Shown here: piece after piece, positions 46,801 through 55,100 of the stretch | Layout of the letters: each line of letters starts with the position of its first letter | Position numbering within the stretch: the first letter of the stretch is position 1 | Source: Catenulispora sp. EB89 | Lineage (GTDB): Bacteria > Actinomycetota > Actinomycetes > Streptomycetales > Catenulisporaceae | NCBI RefSeq assembly: GCF_041261445.1 | Contig: NZ_JBGCCU010000018.1 | Location: forward strand, 181,294-245,293 | Direction: 5' to 3' | DNA length: 64,000 nucleotides | Program-made: the position numbers and the translations under genes | The notes under the pieces: model-generated | The model's database searches: none | What the model saw: the letters and a program-made list of their open reading frames with translations, nothing else | Told to the model about the DNA's origin: nothing

Positions 46801-47402
46801 ACCGCACCTGCGTGCTGTGCTTCGCACTAGTGGCACCTGCGCCGCCACCGCCCGCCGCGAAGGCCAATACCGGCTACCTGGAGGAGAATCCCGTCCTCTG
46901 CGGCAGGGTCGGCGGCGCGTACTGCGATCTGGTGCCGGTGAAGCCGATGAGCCTGCTGCCGAAGTTCGTGACGTCGAAGAACCTGCTGAATTTCGCCAAG
47001 CGTGCGACGCACGACATCTCGCAGTGGGATGGATACATCTCCACTGTCACAGCATTGATAGCAGGAGGCTGCATAGTCGTCGGCCCTGAGTGCAGTGCGG
47101 CGTTCGGGGAGGTATCCGGTAGCGCAGCACTCGACGGATCTCTGGCAGACCTGGCCAACCAAGGGCTCAACGGGCATTTCGACACTACCAGTACGGCATC
47201 CGACGTCGCCGGACTCCTCACGTTGGGTCTTAGTCGCACTGTGCCGGAGATAGCGGAGGAGTCCGAGCGGATGACTGTCGACGAAAGTATCGACAGGTAT
47301 GCTGCCAAAATGGCGGATTTCACCGTTAATGTCGTTGTTTCGGGATCGATCGGGATCGCGCAGAGCATATACAGCATCAAGAACGACTGGTACGCGTTCT
47401 GA
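40884..47402 (+). CDS. RHS-repeat secreted protein with unrecognised C-terminal tip
   Basis: This is a 2172-residue protein. ATG 40884 is my start; TTG 40848 and ATG 40917 are possible. A signal peptide (IGMIALATVGATLVSAG) is followed by a SpvB/TcdB-like N-terminal region (GSFTYDYPISVPP, LSYDSGTVDGQ). Many YD repeats follow (YDGLGRLIAVWEYG, YNLLGQTVTKTDPDAGTS, YDGLNRKTGEF). The RHS core ends near residue 1925: TNIGARWYDPATGRFLSVDP, then NGYTYSGDNPIAKSDPTGL. RHS proteins encapsulate and deliver their C-terminal tip. The tip here (about 247 residues) has Cys pairs and two hydrophobic helices but no known toxin motif. GC content falls at its 3' end. No immunity gene follows directly. Confidence 0.9.
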   Translation: MKVVVVRGTGWMERRIGRISRSRPVIGMIALATVGATLVSAGHPAAAAAPRLPSVPTMSASQGVRAFAYQAPRLSAHSVEQPYQATTVSWPAASVGVADLTRSQARAVPVTGMPVWVQQAGSSDDSVQNPAQNPAKLTVRMTSHQAAIAAGVTGVAFTVTPDGPVPAASRGALRIGVNYAGFEDAYGGNYGSRLRLVELPGCALTTPQVQACRTATPLAGALNDVSARSVSALMPAGRVSSSPMVVAATSTAAGGDGGGSAGTYSATTLKPSGSWAAGGSTGSFTYDYPISVPPAASKLTPTVGLSYDSGTVDGQTAATQAQASWAGDGWSTGQSFIEQSFAACSDSPEGSAAPQSTSDECYDGPILTLSMNGTSTALVWDSGKKTYKTEKDNGDVVTRITGSDNGSGTHDMDYWKITDRTGTSYYFGLNHLPGWSASDAATDSVDSVPVFSAHAGDPCYDADWANSVCTMAYRWNLDFVTDIHENAMAYYYTQDTNAYGENGDTTSATSYVRDSHLSRIDYGLTATNAYSVNGGHAPDQVVYATADRCLSGTCDPLNSANAKNWPDVPEDLQCTAKATCKVNGPSFYSTVRLVGITTRQWTGSAYAQVDSWRLDQSMPATGDGTSPTLWLSSITHTGADTTAGGSSVTLPSVSFTPIDLQNRVATHDGLPILTRNRIAAITNESGAVIGVGYEQVTACSSPVSITASSNTSSCYPVYWTPFGYPKPMQDWFIKYQVQQVTVADPTGGAPVMSTVYKYLGGGGWHYDDNEVVKAKYRTYGQWRGFGDVQTFTGQGNDAQTEAETTYYRGMSDDNDTNDVTLTDSQGGKHDDLDRLAGKTLETTDYDFAGGSILGSTIDSYWVSAAVATRARTGLPTLTANATGQVEQWTRTAITDGPTTWRKTESDTAYDTGTSDATFGEPLVQFAHGDLADPTQQRCTTTTYAPADTTANLVGLASEVEVDADPCGGTNPAGATVPTATQLNALTAPASVNRPTDVVSDTRTIYDDPALAQTWPQPSTLPTKAVPTKGDVSEVLQANGYTAGAFTYQVNKADTYDTIGRPLDSFDPLGRDTQTSYTTTNGLTTAVKTTNPLGQTTSQTLDPLRGAATASTDPNGITTTTHYDGLGRLIAVWEYGRPTTAPANSLFGYQVSQTAPTVVTRKVMNDQEQYNAATTLYDGLLRVRQTQQPTPQGGRLVTDTFYDSRGWVGKKNTNWWDPTTTPGATLVTVPDSQVDDQDVTAFNGSGQPVLDTSYDRSAIRSQTATAYTGDKTVTVPLNATGQPFAGGAATATVTDALGRTVEKDDYTTLPTVTVTASAITTVAITGGSTQATQYVYNTVGQQTDVKDVTTGEDWSSGYNLLGQTVTKTDPDAGTSTMAYDPAGNVLQTTDSRNKTISFTYDGLNRKTGEFDAPVPGQVPDNQLIGWVYDNANNAVAGMSDPIGKLTTATSYVGANAYVDQQSGFNANGESLGETITIPAAEGALAGSYAFTHTYTSGTALPDHDSYPASPGGGALPAETVTHAYETSLDLPVGPGGLASYSDNADYTPDRQVAELELGLNQGAHADLTNTYDPHTRSLTDAQVTNITVSATPLDDTSYFYDPAGNPTDQTDKRLTAGTVTAETQCFGYDSLDRLTQAWTATDSCAADPTTNDGATIGDGITGSAYWTSWTFDPLGQPTKQVNHGIAGAQDAVTTYTYGTTQPNTLTATTTTGPAGTSATSYGADSAGNTTTRDTSANGDQSLTWSDAGQLTSVATTSGASSYIYGASGTLLLQKDLGRTTLYLPQEELQLDTSTGAITGNRYYALPGGGQAVRSGAGPNYSFEITNSQGTGLLVLDSTLTVPTWRQFTAYGAPRGALSATWPDNKGFLNDPDDTSTGLTNIGARWYDPATGRFLSVDPLFEADSSQEENGYTYSGDNPIAKSDPTGLRPADCYGACETSYLNGLHSNGGYRGMGESGYSAGYPGYYFGGIVNNYRTCVLCFALVAPAPPPPAAKANTGYLEENPVLCGRVGGAYCDLVPVKPMSLLPKFVTSKNLLNFAKRATHDISQWDGYISTVTALIAGGCIVVGPECSAAFGEVSGSAALDGSLADLANQGLNGHFDTTSTASDVAGLLTLGLSRTVPEIAEESERMTVDESIDRYAAKMADFTVNVVVSGSIGIAQSIYSIKNDWYAF

Positions 47403-47814
47403 TCCAGGGCCCGATTCCAATCCAAGTGTGTCACGAGCATGGATCGAAGCTGATGTGAACCGCCTCCCGGATTCAAAGCCCTGAGGCGTCGGTTCGGACC
47501 ACAGGCTTCTGTTGCCTCAGGTCGTCATGGAGCGGCCGGCCAAGGGCTGGCCGCTCCACTCGTGCCCAGATCTGATCCGTTGCTTCCCGGCCGTTGTCAG
47601 GCCTTTGTTGTCAGGCGTCTGGGCACCGACCCCTGACAACCCTCCGGCAGTACAACGGGCCGAGTGACCTGTACCCGCGGGTCCGACCAACGGAGGAAAC
47701 CATGGGGAAGCAAGATCGACGCCGCGGTATAGTTGCGTGCGATGGCCCGACAGCGGTCCCGATCGACACGACCACGCACCGTTCGCGGACGCCTCGGGGG
47801 CAGGGGAAGGCCGC
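47403..47814. other. Intergenic region after the RHS gene, with hairpin
   Basis: This 412-base stretch has no convincing gene, although an immunity gene would be expected here. It contains a 10-bp stem TGGAGCGGCC/GGCCGCTCCA (47528-47537 and 47549-47558), a likely RHS terminator. Upstream is an imperfect stem around 47457-47493. The response-regulator promoter must lie in the right half. Confidence 0.5.
47528..47558 (+). terminator. Hairpin downstream of the RHS gene
   Basis: Ten-base perfect arms around an 11-base loop, 125 bases after the RHS stop. There is no T-run. It is a probable factor-independent or RNA-stabilising terminator. Confidence 0.5.
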
Positions 47815-48648
47815 ATGACCGAGGCCACCGGCGTCCTGCTCGTCGACGAGCAGGACCTGATCCGAGCCGGTCTGGCCGCGCTTATCGACGCCGCGCCCGG
47901 ACTGCGGGCGGTCGGACAAGCCTCGACCGGACAGGAAGCGGTGGCCCAGGCCGCCGCCCTCCATCCGGATGTTGTCCTGATGGATATCCATATGCCCGGC
48001 GTCGACGGCGCCGTCGCCACGGAACTGATTCTGACCGCCGCCGCCTCCAGGGGAGAGCGCTCCAGGGTCCTTATTCTCACCGCGTCCGACATGGACGAGT
48101 ACGTCCGAGCCGCGCTCGGTGCCGGCGCATCCGGTTTCCTGCACAAACAGACCCACCCCGACCGGCTGCTCGCCGCTATCCGCGCCGTCGCCTCGGGCGA
48201 CAAGGTGTTCTCCCCGGCTGTCGCCGGACGACTGGTCGAGGCTTACATCGGCCGACCGGTATCCGCTCGCCGAGCGTCCGCCGCCCTGGCCGCGTTGACA
48301 CCCCGGGAGCTGGATGTCCTTCGGCACGTCGGCCGTGGCGCGACCAACACCGAAATCGCCGAGTACTTCATGATCAGCGAGTCCACCGTCAAGACTCATC
48401 TGAGCCGCACGCTGGCCAAACTCGGAGTCACGACAAGGGCTCAAGCCGTGGTGGTCGCCTACGAGACCGGCCTGATCGCTCCTGGGCCTGAGGCAGTCGA
48501 CCAGCGCGCTCATGTGCCTGCCGATCGGGAGGACTCCCAGATCTCTGGCGACTGCGATGGCGCACACGGTAGCCATGGCCGTTCTGACGGTGTTGACCGC
48601 AGCCGTCTTCACGGAGGGCAGCGACTGGGCCGCGCTCGTGCGGTGTGA
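47815..48648 (+). CDS. Orphan NarL/LuxR-type response regulator
   Basis: This is a 277-residue protein. The ATG at 47815 follows GGGGAAGG. The receiver domain (about 5-122) has LLVDEQ acidic residues, phospho-acceptor D57 in VVLMDIHMPG, T in LILTAS and K in FLHKQ. A LuxR helix-turn-helix follows (LTPRELDVLRHVGRGATNTEIAEYF, STVKTHLSRTLAKLGV). The last 60 residues are low-complexity and may be read-through beyond the ancestral stop. No sensor kinase is adjacent. It may control neighbouring island genes, perhaps the secreted giants, in response to a chromosomal kinase. Confidence 0.88.
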   Translation: MTEATGVLLVDEQDLIRAGLAALIDAAPGLRAVGQASTGQEAVAQAAALHPDVVLMDIHMPGVDGAVATELILTAAASRGERSRVLILTASDMDEYVRAALGAGASGFLHKQTHPDRLLAAIRAVASGDKVFSPAVAGRLVEAYIGRPVSARRASAALAALTPRELDVLRHVGRGATNTEIAEYFMISESTVKTHLSRTLAKLGVTTRAQAVVVAYETGLIAPGPEAVDQRAHVPADREDSQISGDCDGAHGSHGRSDGVDRSRLHGGQRLGRARAV

Positions 48649-48685
48649 ACGCGATCCAACGCCTCGTCCGGCTAGTCAGCGCGCA

Positions 48686-49225
48686 TCAACAGCGTCGCCA
48701 CGTGCGGGTGAGCGATCTGCCGACGGGCAGCTTCAACCAGGCCCGGCGTGCCTCGACCAGTTCGGTGACCGCGGTGGTTACGCGGCCCCGGTCGATGGTC
48801 GCGTCCACGGGGGGACGGCGGCGAGCGTCGAGCAGGACTGCCAAGGCCGGCACGTCGGGGAGTCGATCCGGAGGGGACCACCCCCGCGCCGTCGCCTCGT
48901 CGAGTACGGCGGCGACCTTGGTCACCAGGTCCTCATTCCAACCAGTGTATCCCTTGGTCAACTCCCGATTGTGCGACCGTGGGCGCCGCCGCGGGCCGTT
49001 GCGGGTGACGTCGATGTTCGCGAACTCGGCGCCACGCCACACCCTCCCCCAGAATCCCTGATGGCAATCGAGCGCCGCCTCGACAATCAGGTGCTCGAGA
49101 TCGTGAGGCACGCCGCCCTTGGTCGTGGCCGTCGTCTCGATCATGGCTGCGTCAGCGCGCCGAGCACGGGCCAGGCACGCGCGGTCTGAAACATTGACGA
49201 ATTCGACTGTGAGTGGAGTCTTCAC
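48686..49225 (-). CDS. Hypothetical protein
   Basis: This is a 179-residue protein. I chose GTG 49225 because AAAGGAG lies 5 bases upstream; a longer frame to 49261 lacks such a site. The protein reads KTPLTVEFVNVSD, then GGVPHDLEHLIVEAALDCHQGFWGRVWRGAEFANI, then helices rich in Arg and Ala. The PHDLEHLIVE, GFWGRVW, GAEF pattern looks like a conserved family of uncharacterised bacterial proteins, but I cannot assign a function. It converges on the response regulator with a 37-base gap. Confidence 0.7.
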   Translation of the reverse strand: MKTPLTVEFVNVSDRACLARARRADAAMIETTATTKGGVPHDLEHLIVEAALDCHQGFWGRVWRGAEFANIDVTRNGPRRRPRSHNRELTKGYTGWNEDLVTKVAAVLDEATARGWSPPDRLPDVPALAVLLDARRRPPVDATIDRGRVTTAVTELVEARRAWLKLPVGRSLTRTWRRC

Positions 49226-49332
49226 GCGGACTCCTTTCATGCAACGCCGGTGACGAGACACCTTGCTCCACCCGCGACATTACCGCCGACGCCACGACCG
49301 CTGGTCATCGTTTTTCCGTCAAGGCTGTGGGG

Positions 49333-50550
49333 TCAGCCGACGGTGAGTGCGGCGGGTTGGTCGCAGTCGATGAGGCCAGGTGTCGCCTCTGTGATCACCA
49401 GTGGGTTGTTCCGCACGGACAGCAGCCCGCGGGTGATGACCCGGGCACCAGCCTGCGCGTAGACGTGCGGCGTGTGTGCCGGGGTGTAGTCCGCGGAGCT
49501 GCCGCCAGCGGACCGGTCGGCGCCGTCGCAGAACGCGGTCCCGATGATGGCGGTCTGGCCGCCGTTGACGGTGATGTAGCCCTTGTGCCTGGTCGCGCCG
49601 TCGTCGGTGGCGGCCGGGTCGACCATGCAGCCGTGCAGCCGGCCGCCCATGATCGTGCTGCTGCCACCGTTGATCTGGATCAGCGAGCCATGACACACGG
49701 CGGCCTGGCCGTTCTGGGACGCCGAGTCCAGGATCAGGTTGCGGAACTGGGTCATCGAGCCGGCGTCGTAGCGGATCGCGCATCCGGCGCCGGTCGGGGT
49801 GACGTAGAGGTCTGAGACTATCGTGGCGGTCATGTCCGTCAGCCAGAACATCGGTACGCCGCTGAGGGATTGTGAGTCCAGGAAACCGTGGCCGCCGAGG
49901 ATGAAGGAGTCGGCACCGCCGATCTTGAATGCCGTGTTCTTACAGTTCTGGACGTGGAACTCCTTGAGCGTGACGCCTTCCCAGTTCACGCCGAGCATGA
50001 CCGATTCGAAGTTCTTCCAGCCGCACTTCTCGAACGTGGACATGGCCAGTGCCGGGTAGACCTGGCCGGTCGGGGTGCGGGCCAGGAAGTCGCTGCCGCC
50101 GCTCTGGTTGCCTTCGAATTGGATGCCGCTGATCCGCATCGAGGTGAAGTTGCCGGTGCTCGGCCAGGTGAACAGCGGTCCGCTGCCGTGTTTGTAGACG
50201 CGGCAGTAGACGCTGTCCCAGCTCGACGTCGACTCGAATTCGCGCTCCACGCCGAACGCGAACAGGGACAGTCCTTTGTAAGCGGTGTAGGTATTGGACA
50301 GTTCGTATTCCTGGGCGTCCAGGATAAGGGTGGGTTTGTAGGTCTGGGCGGCTGCGTAGCCGAACGCGGCGGCGAAGGTCTGGTCGTCGGTGAAGCCGGC
50401 CTGCCGGAAGGACTCGACCGGCACGCCGTTGCCGATCGGGCTCGGAGCGGTCGCAGCGGCGGCATCGGTGCCGTCGAGCACGGTGGTAGCGGTCGCGCCG
50501 GCTGCTGTGGCGGCGCCGAGCAAGGTCCGTCGACGGATCGGTTCGGCCAT
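49333..50550 (-). CDS. Tat-exported right-handed beta-helix protein
   Basis: This is a 405-residue protein from ATG 50550 (GAGGGA 5 bases upstream). The N-terminus EPIRRRTLLGAATAAGATA is a twin-arginine signal. The mature part has short beta rungs with repeating Asn/Gly/Ser turns (FTSMRISGIQFEGNQSG, VTLKEFHVQNCKNTAFKIGG, TIMGGRLHGCMVD). This is the pattern of pectate-lyase-like parallel beta-helices, which bind or cleave polysaccharides. No catalytic Asp/Lys/Arg set could be assigned. It is 16 bases downstream of the secreted protein gene and probably forms an operon with it. Confidence 0.8.
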   Translation of the reverse strand: MAEPIRRRTLLGAATAAGATATTVLDGTDAAAATAPSPIGNGVPVESFRQAGFTDDQTFAAAFGYAAAQTYKPTLILDAQEYELSNTYTAYKGLSLFAFGVEREFESTSSWDSVYCRVYKHGSGPLFTWPSTGNFTSMRISGIQFEGNQSGGSDFLARTPTGQVYPALAMSTFEKCGWKNFESVMLGVNWEGVTLKEFHVQNCKNTAFKIGGADSFILGGHGFLDSQSLSGVPMFWLTDMTATIVSDLYVTPTGAGCAIRYDAGSMTQFRNLILDSASQNGQAAVCHGSLIQINGGSSTIMGGRLHGCMVDPAATDDGATRHKGYITVNGGQTAIIGTAFCDGADRSAGGSSADYTPAHTPHVYAQAGARVITRGLLSVRNNPLVITEATPGLIDCDQPAALTVG

Positions 50551-50566
50551 GGCGTCCCTCGCTGTT

Positions 50567-51841
50567 TCAGGAGTTGGGGTAGATCTTGAAGACGACGCGG
50601 TCGCCTGCGGTGGTCGCGATTTCGTTGAGGCCCCACAGTTCGCCGGTCTTCGGCCAGTAGGACAGGCTCTCAAGCAGGGGTGGTGCCTCGGTCAGAACGT
50701 GCGGTGCCTGGTCCGGCAGTGCCTTGTGGATGCATCCGGGGCTGTCGGAGGTGGCGCCGGGGCAGAAGCCGGCGAGGTAGAAGGCGGTGCCGTCGGTCGC
50801 GGCACCCTGCATGTGCCAGATCGGGGACCGGAACGCTTCGGTGGCCTGCGTGTGTGTGCCGTCGTTGGTCAGCGGCAGCCCGGTCGCGGGGTCCAGTGGC
50901 CAGCGGATCACCCGGCCGCCGCCGGCCGAGGCGTTGTAGTACTCGCTCGTGACGAACGACGACCGGTCCGCGGCCAGGCTGATGGAGTTCAGGCACGGTG
51001 TGGTGCCGGCGGCCGGAACGCACGAGTGGGTGGTGGTGTAGTACTCGCCGATCATCGGCAGGGCGTAGGCGTTCCAGGCGGCGAAGGCGCCGTTCGCCGT
51101 GAGGCCGACGTCGCCCGCGTCGGTGCCACTGGTCTGCATCCGCCAGATGTGGTCGAGGCTGTAAACCTGTAGCTGCCGGCCGTTGGCGACGAACAGCAGA
51201 TCGCCCAGCCACATCACGCCGTCGGCGTGGGTCGCGATGTCACCCGGGTCGTTGACGGAGCCCATGTTCGTGTAGTTCACCTGCCCGTTCTCCAGCACCG
51301 GCTTGACCAGCAGAAGGTGGTGGTAGAGCACGCCGGCGGAGGGCTTGGTGTAGTCGGCGATGCTGACCCGGGCGTAGGTGTCGGCCGCGAAGTGCCAGCT
51401 CGTCGCCACCAGCCGCTTACCGTCGACCAGGCCACTGGGCTCGGCATCACCGGAACCGGTGATGCCCTGCGGATACCAGTCCTTGGTGGTGTCGTCCTGG
51501 GTGTCCCAGCAGAAACCGGTCGGGTTGAGCGCCGGGGCGAGGTTGGTGGTGTGGCACAGCGGCCAGACGGCAGTCCGGCCAGGCGAGGTGGTGGTCAGCA
51601 GCGTGTCCAGCGCGACTTTCTGAATGCGCGGATCGGTCTCCAGTTGCGTGACCAGCCCGCCGAGTTGGCTGAAGCTCTGACCGGGATCAAGCGTGAATCC
51701 GGATGGGTCGACATGGGCGAACGGCGCGGCGGCCGGCATATCGCCGGAGGCAGCAGCTGATCCCAAACCAATGAGCATCGCCGCGGCACACGCTGCGGCG
51801 AACACGGCTGCCGGCAACACGCGGACGATTGGTGGTTTCAT
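50567..51841 (-). CDS. Secreted protein of unknown function
   Basis: This is a 424-residue protein. ATG 51841 (GGAG 6 bases upstream) gives a Sec signal peptide (PIVRVLPAAVFAAACAAAMLIG, cleaved near ASG). The mature chain carries repeated beta-type segments (VDGKRLVATSWHF, ARVSIADYTKP, DGVMWLGDLLFVANGRQLQVYSLDHIW, SSFVTSEYYNASAGGGRVIRWPLD), which suggest a beta-propeller. Several Cys pairs are present, as in exported proteins. I cannot name the family. It is the promoter-proximal gene of a two-gene operon with the beta-helix protein, so a shared extracellular, probably glycan-related, role is inferred. The 282 bases upstream (51842-52123) hold its promoter and no gene that I can see. Confidence 0.7.
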   Translation of the reverse strand: MKPPIVRVLPAAVFAAACAAAMLIGLGSAAASGDMPAAAPFAHVDPSGFTLDPGQSFSQLGGLVTQLETDPRIQKVALDTLLTTTSPGRTAVWPLCHTTNLAPALNPTGFCWDTQDDTTKDWYPQGITGSGDAEPSGLVDGKRLVATSWHFAADTYARVSIADYTKPSAGVLYHHLLLVKPVLENGQVNYTNMGSVNDPGDIATHADGVMWLGDLLFVANGRQLQVYSLDHIWRMQTSGTDAGDVGLTANGAFAAWNAYALPMIGEYYTTTHSCVPAAGTTPCLNSISLAADRSSFVTSEYYNASAGGGRVIRWPLDPATGLPLTNDGTHTQATEAFRSPIWHMQGAATDGTAFYLAGFCPGATSDSPGCIHKALPDQAPHVLTEAPPLLESLSYWPKTGELWGLNEIATTAGDRVVFKIYPNS

Positions 51842-52123
51842 GACCACTCCACTTTCACTATTCGGGTCCCCGGTTCCCAGTACTGAACGAAAAGGTTCCG
51901 GGCAGGTCCGCACCGTCGCCGGACCCGATTCATCAACAATCGTCAGGCAGGACAGCCGCGCGGTCATCAGGCCTACGGTCGAGTCCAGTCGTCGACCTTC
52001 GCGGTAGCCGAACGGCTGCGGTGTCGACCAGAACGAGCGGTGGGTGGGTCGGCTGCCGCGGGGGTCGACACCAACGACGGGCTCGGCCGCCAGGTCACTG
52101 CGAACAACCAGCGTGCCGTGGCC

Positions 52124-55100
52124 TCAACGGCACGGTTGCCGGTACGGCAACCCGGGCAGGTACTGCCGCCAGAGCGCCGGGTTCAAAGAGCCCGCGGTCT
52201 TCGCGCACACCGTGGCGGCGACGGTCGCCGTGTCGATGTCTGTGACGTCGACCGTTCGGTCATCGCTGGCGGTGGCGATCGTGTGGGCGTCGGGGCTGAA
52301 CGCGAGGCCGTCGATCGCCGCGGTGTGCCCGGTGATCGGGCCGCCGATCGCGAAGGCGTGGGCCGGATCAGTGGTGTTCCACAGCCGGACGGTGGCGTCG
52401 GCGCTGCTGCTGGCCAACGTGTGCCCGTCCGGGCTGAAAGCGACCGAGTACACGATGCCGGTGTGCCCGGTGAGCTGGCCGAGCGGCCGCGGCAGCGCCG
52501 GGTCGCGCACGTCCCACAGGCCGATGGCGTCGTTGTCGTTCGCCGTGGCCAGGGTGTGTCCGTCCGGGCTGAAGGCGACGTCCAGGACTCCGCCGACGTG
52601 TGTCGCGAGCGGTTGTCCGACCAGCACGGGGTGCGCGGGGTTGGCGACGTTCCACAACCTGACGGTGTCGTCGGCACTCGCGCTGGCCAGCAGGTTCCCG
52701 TCCGGGCTGAAAGCCACGGCCCACACGGCTTTGGTGTGGCCCGGCAGCGGTGAACCGATGCGCGTGGGGTGGGCTGGATCTGCCACGTTCCACAGTCGGA
52801 TCCTCTGGTCGTGGCTGCCGCTGGCCAGTACCTTTCCGTCGGGGCTGAACGCCAAGCCCGAAACAATGTCGGTGTGGCCGGTCAGCGGTGGATCGAGCCG
52901 GGTCGCGTGGACCGGGTCGGTGACGTTCCACAGTCGGATCGTCTGGTCGTGACTGCCGCTGGCCAGCGTAAGCCCGTCGGGGCTGAACGCCAGGACGGCG
53001 ATCGCGCCGGTGTGGCCGGTCAGTGGTGGTCCGACCGGTACCGGGCTTGCGGGGTTGGCCGTATTCCACAGCTGGATCGTGTTGTCCGAGCTGCCGCTGG
53101 CCAGCAGTTTCCCGTTGGGGCTGAAGGCGACGGCGTTGACGTAGCTGGCGTGGCTGACGAGCACCGCGGCGGGCAGGTTCCACAGTCGTACAGTGCGGTC
53201 CTGGCTGACGCTGGCCAGGGTGTGCCCGTCCGGGCTGAAGGCGAGCCAGAAGACGTAGTCGGTGTGTCCGACCAGGGGCTGGCCCAGAGGGATGGGGTCC
53301 GCCGGATCGGTCACGTCCCACAATCGGACGGTGTGGTCGGCTCCGGCGCTGGCCAGGACCTTTCCACCCGGGCTGAAAGCGACAGCGAAGACGGTGTCGG
53401 TATGTCCGGTCAGCGGTTTGCCGAGGAGTACGGGCTGCGCTGGATCGGCGATATCCCACAGCTGGACGTTGTGGTCACCGCCAGCGCTGGCCAGGATCTT
53501 CCCATCCGGGCTGAAGGCGACGGCGTAGACGGGTTGCGTGTAGCCGGTCAGAGAGCCGAGGTGGACGGGGTGCTCCGGGTTGGCCAGGTCCCACAGCTGG
53601 ACGGTGTTGTCGTGGCCGGCGCCGGCCAGGATCCTCCCGTGGGGGCTGAACGTCGCCGAGGCGAACGCGTCGGTACTGGTCAGCGGTGACCCGAGTGAGA
53701 CGGGGCGTGCCGGGTCGGCCACGTCCCACAGGTGGATGGTGTGGTCGTTGCCGGCACTGGCCAGGATGGTGCCGTCGGCACTGAACGCGACGGAGAACAC
53801 GAAGCTGCCGTTCCCGGCTAGTGGCGGCCCGAGCGGGGTGGGGTGCGCAGGGTTGGCCACGCTCCACAGCCGGACGCTCTTGTCGCGGCCGGCGCTGGCC
53901 AGGACCTTTCCATTCGGGCTGAACGCCAGCCAGTAAACTCTCTCCGAATGGGCGTCGATCGGCGACGCCCACAGAGTCGGCTGCGGCGAAGCCGGATTCC
54001 ACAGGCGGATTGTGTCGTCGTCCCCGGCACTGGCCAGGACGTGTCCATCGGGGCTATAAGCGGCCGCGTAGACGGTGCCGGTGTGTCCGGAAAGCACCCG
54101 AGACAACGGGGCCTGCTGGGTACCCAATAGGTCGGTGCCGGTTTGCTCGGTCGGGTGCATCTGATAGGAAGACAAGTCGAGCTGAGCGGCCAGGGAGACG
54201 TCGTTGTCGCGCAGCAAGGAAGCTTCACTGGCGAGGTCGCCCGCAGTGGCGACGTCCCGCTCGGAGCGCGCTGTGGTTCGCTGCTGGATTGCCACGGTCG
54301 CCGTGCCCGATGCCAGCAGGCTGAGTACCGCGAGCGCTGCTATCACGGTGGTACGCAGCCGGGCCGACCGCCTCTCGCGGCGCATGGACGCGGCCAGGAA
54401 TCGCCGGAGCGTCGGGTCCGCCTCGGCCTCCTCGACGTGATGCCGCGCCCATTCAGTCTCGGTGGCCAGCCTGCCACCGCGGTGAAGAGCGCCCGGGTCG
54501 CGGCCGTCGCGCTCCCAAGCGTCCGCCGCGTCGTGCAGTTGCTGCTGGATCAGCAGCCCTGCGCGGTCTTCCTCGATCCAGCCGCGCAGCCGCGGCCAGG
54601 CGCGAAGCAGTGCCTCATGGGTCAGTTCGGCGCTGTCAGCGTCCACTGTGACCAGTCGGGCTTCCACGAAGGCATGCAGGATCGGCTGGTCATCGGGCTC
54701 CACCGCCTGGCGGGCGAGGGACTGCTTGGTGTCACCGGTCGCCGCGCCGAGCCGGACGAAGCGCAGCATCAGGCGCCGGGCCCGCTGTTGCTGCTCGTCT
54801 GACAGCTCGGCGTAAGCGGCTTCGGCGGTTTGCGCCAGCGCGAAGGTGATGCCGCCACATGCCTCATAGGCCGCCAGCGTCAGGGTATTGCCACGTCGGC
54901 GGCGCCAGGTCTCGCGCATGGCGTGCGATACCAGCGGGAGCACGTTGGCCTGCCCAGCGGCGTCGGCCACCACCCGGGTCTGCAACGCCGCCTCGACGGC
55001 ACAGTCGACCGTCGCTGCCGGTCGCGTAATGGCGTTGCGCAGCTCCTCTGGACTCATCGGGCCTACCAACAGTTGCCCGTCCCGCAGCAGATTCACCAGC

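Noticed and set aside
47815..48648. Two-component system partner nearby
   Set aside because: No histidine-kinase motifs (H-box, N-box, G-box) are seen in flanking frames; the regulator is an orphan here.
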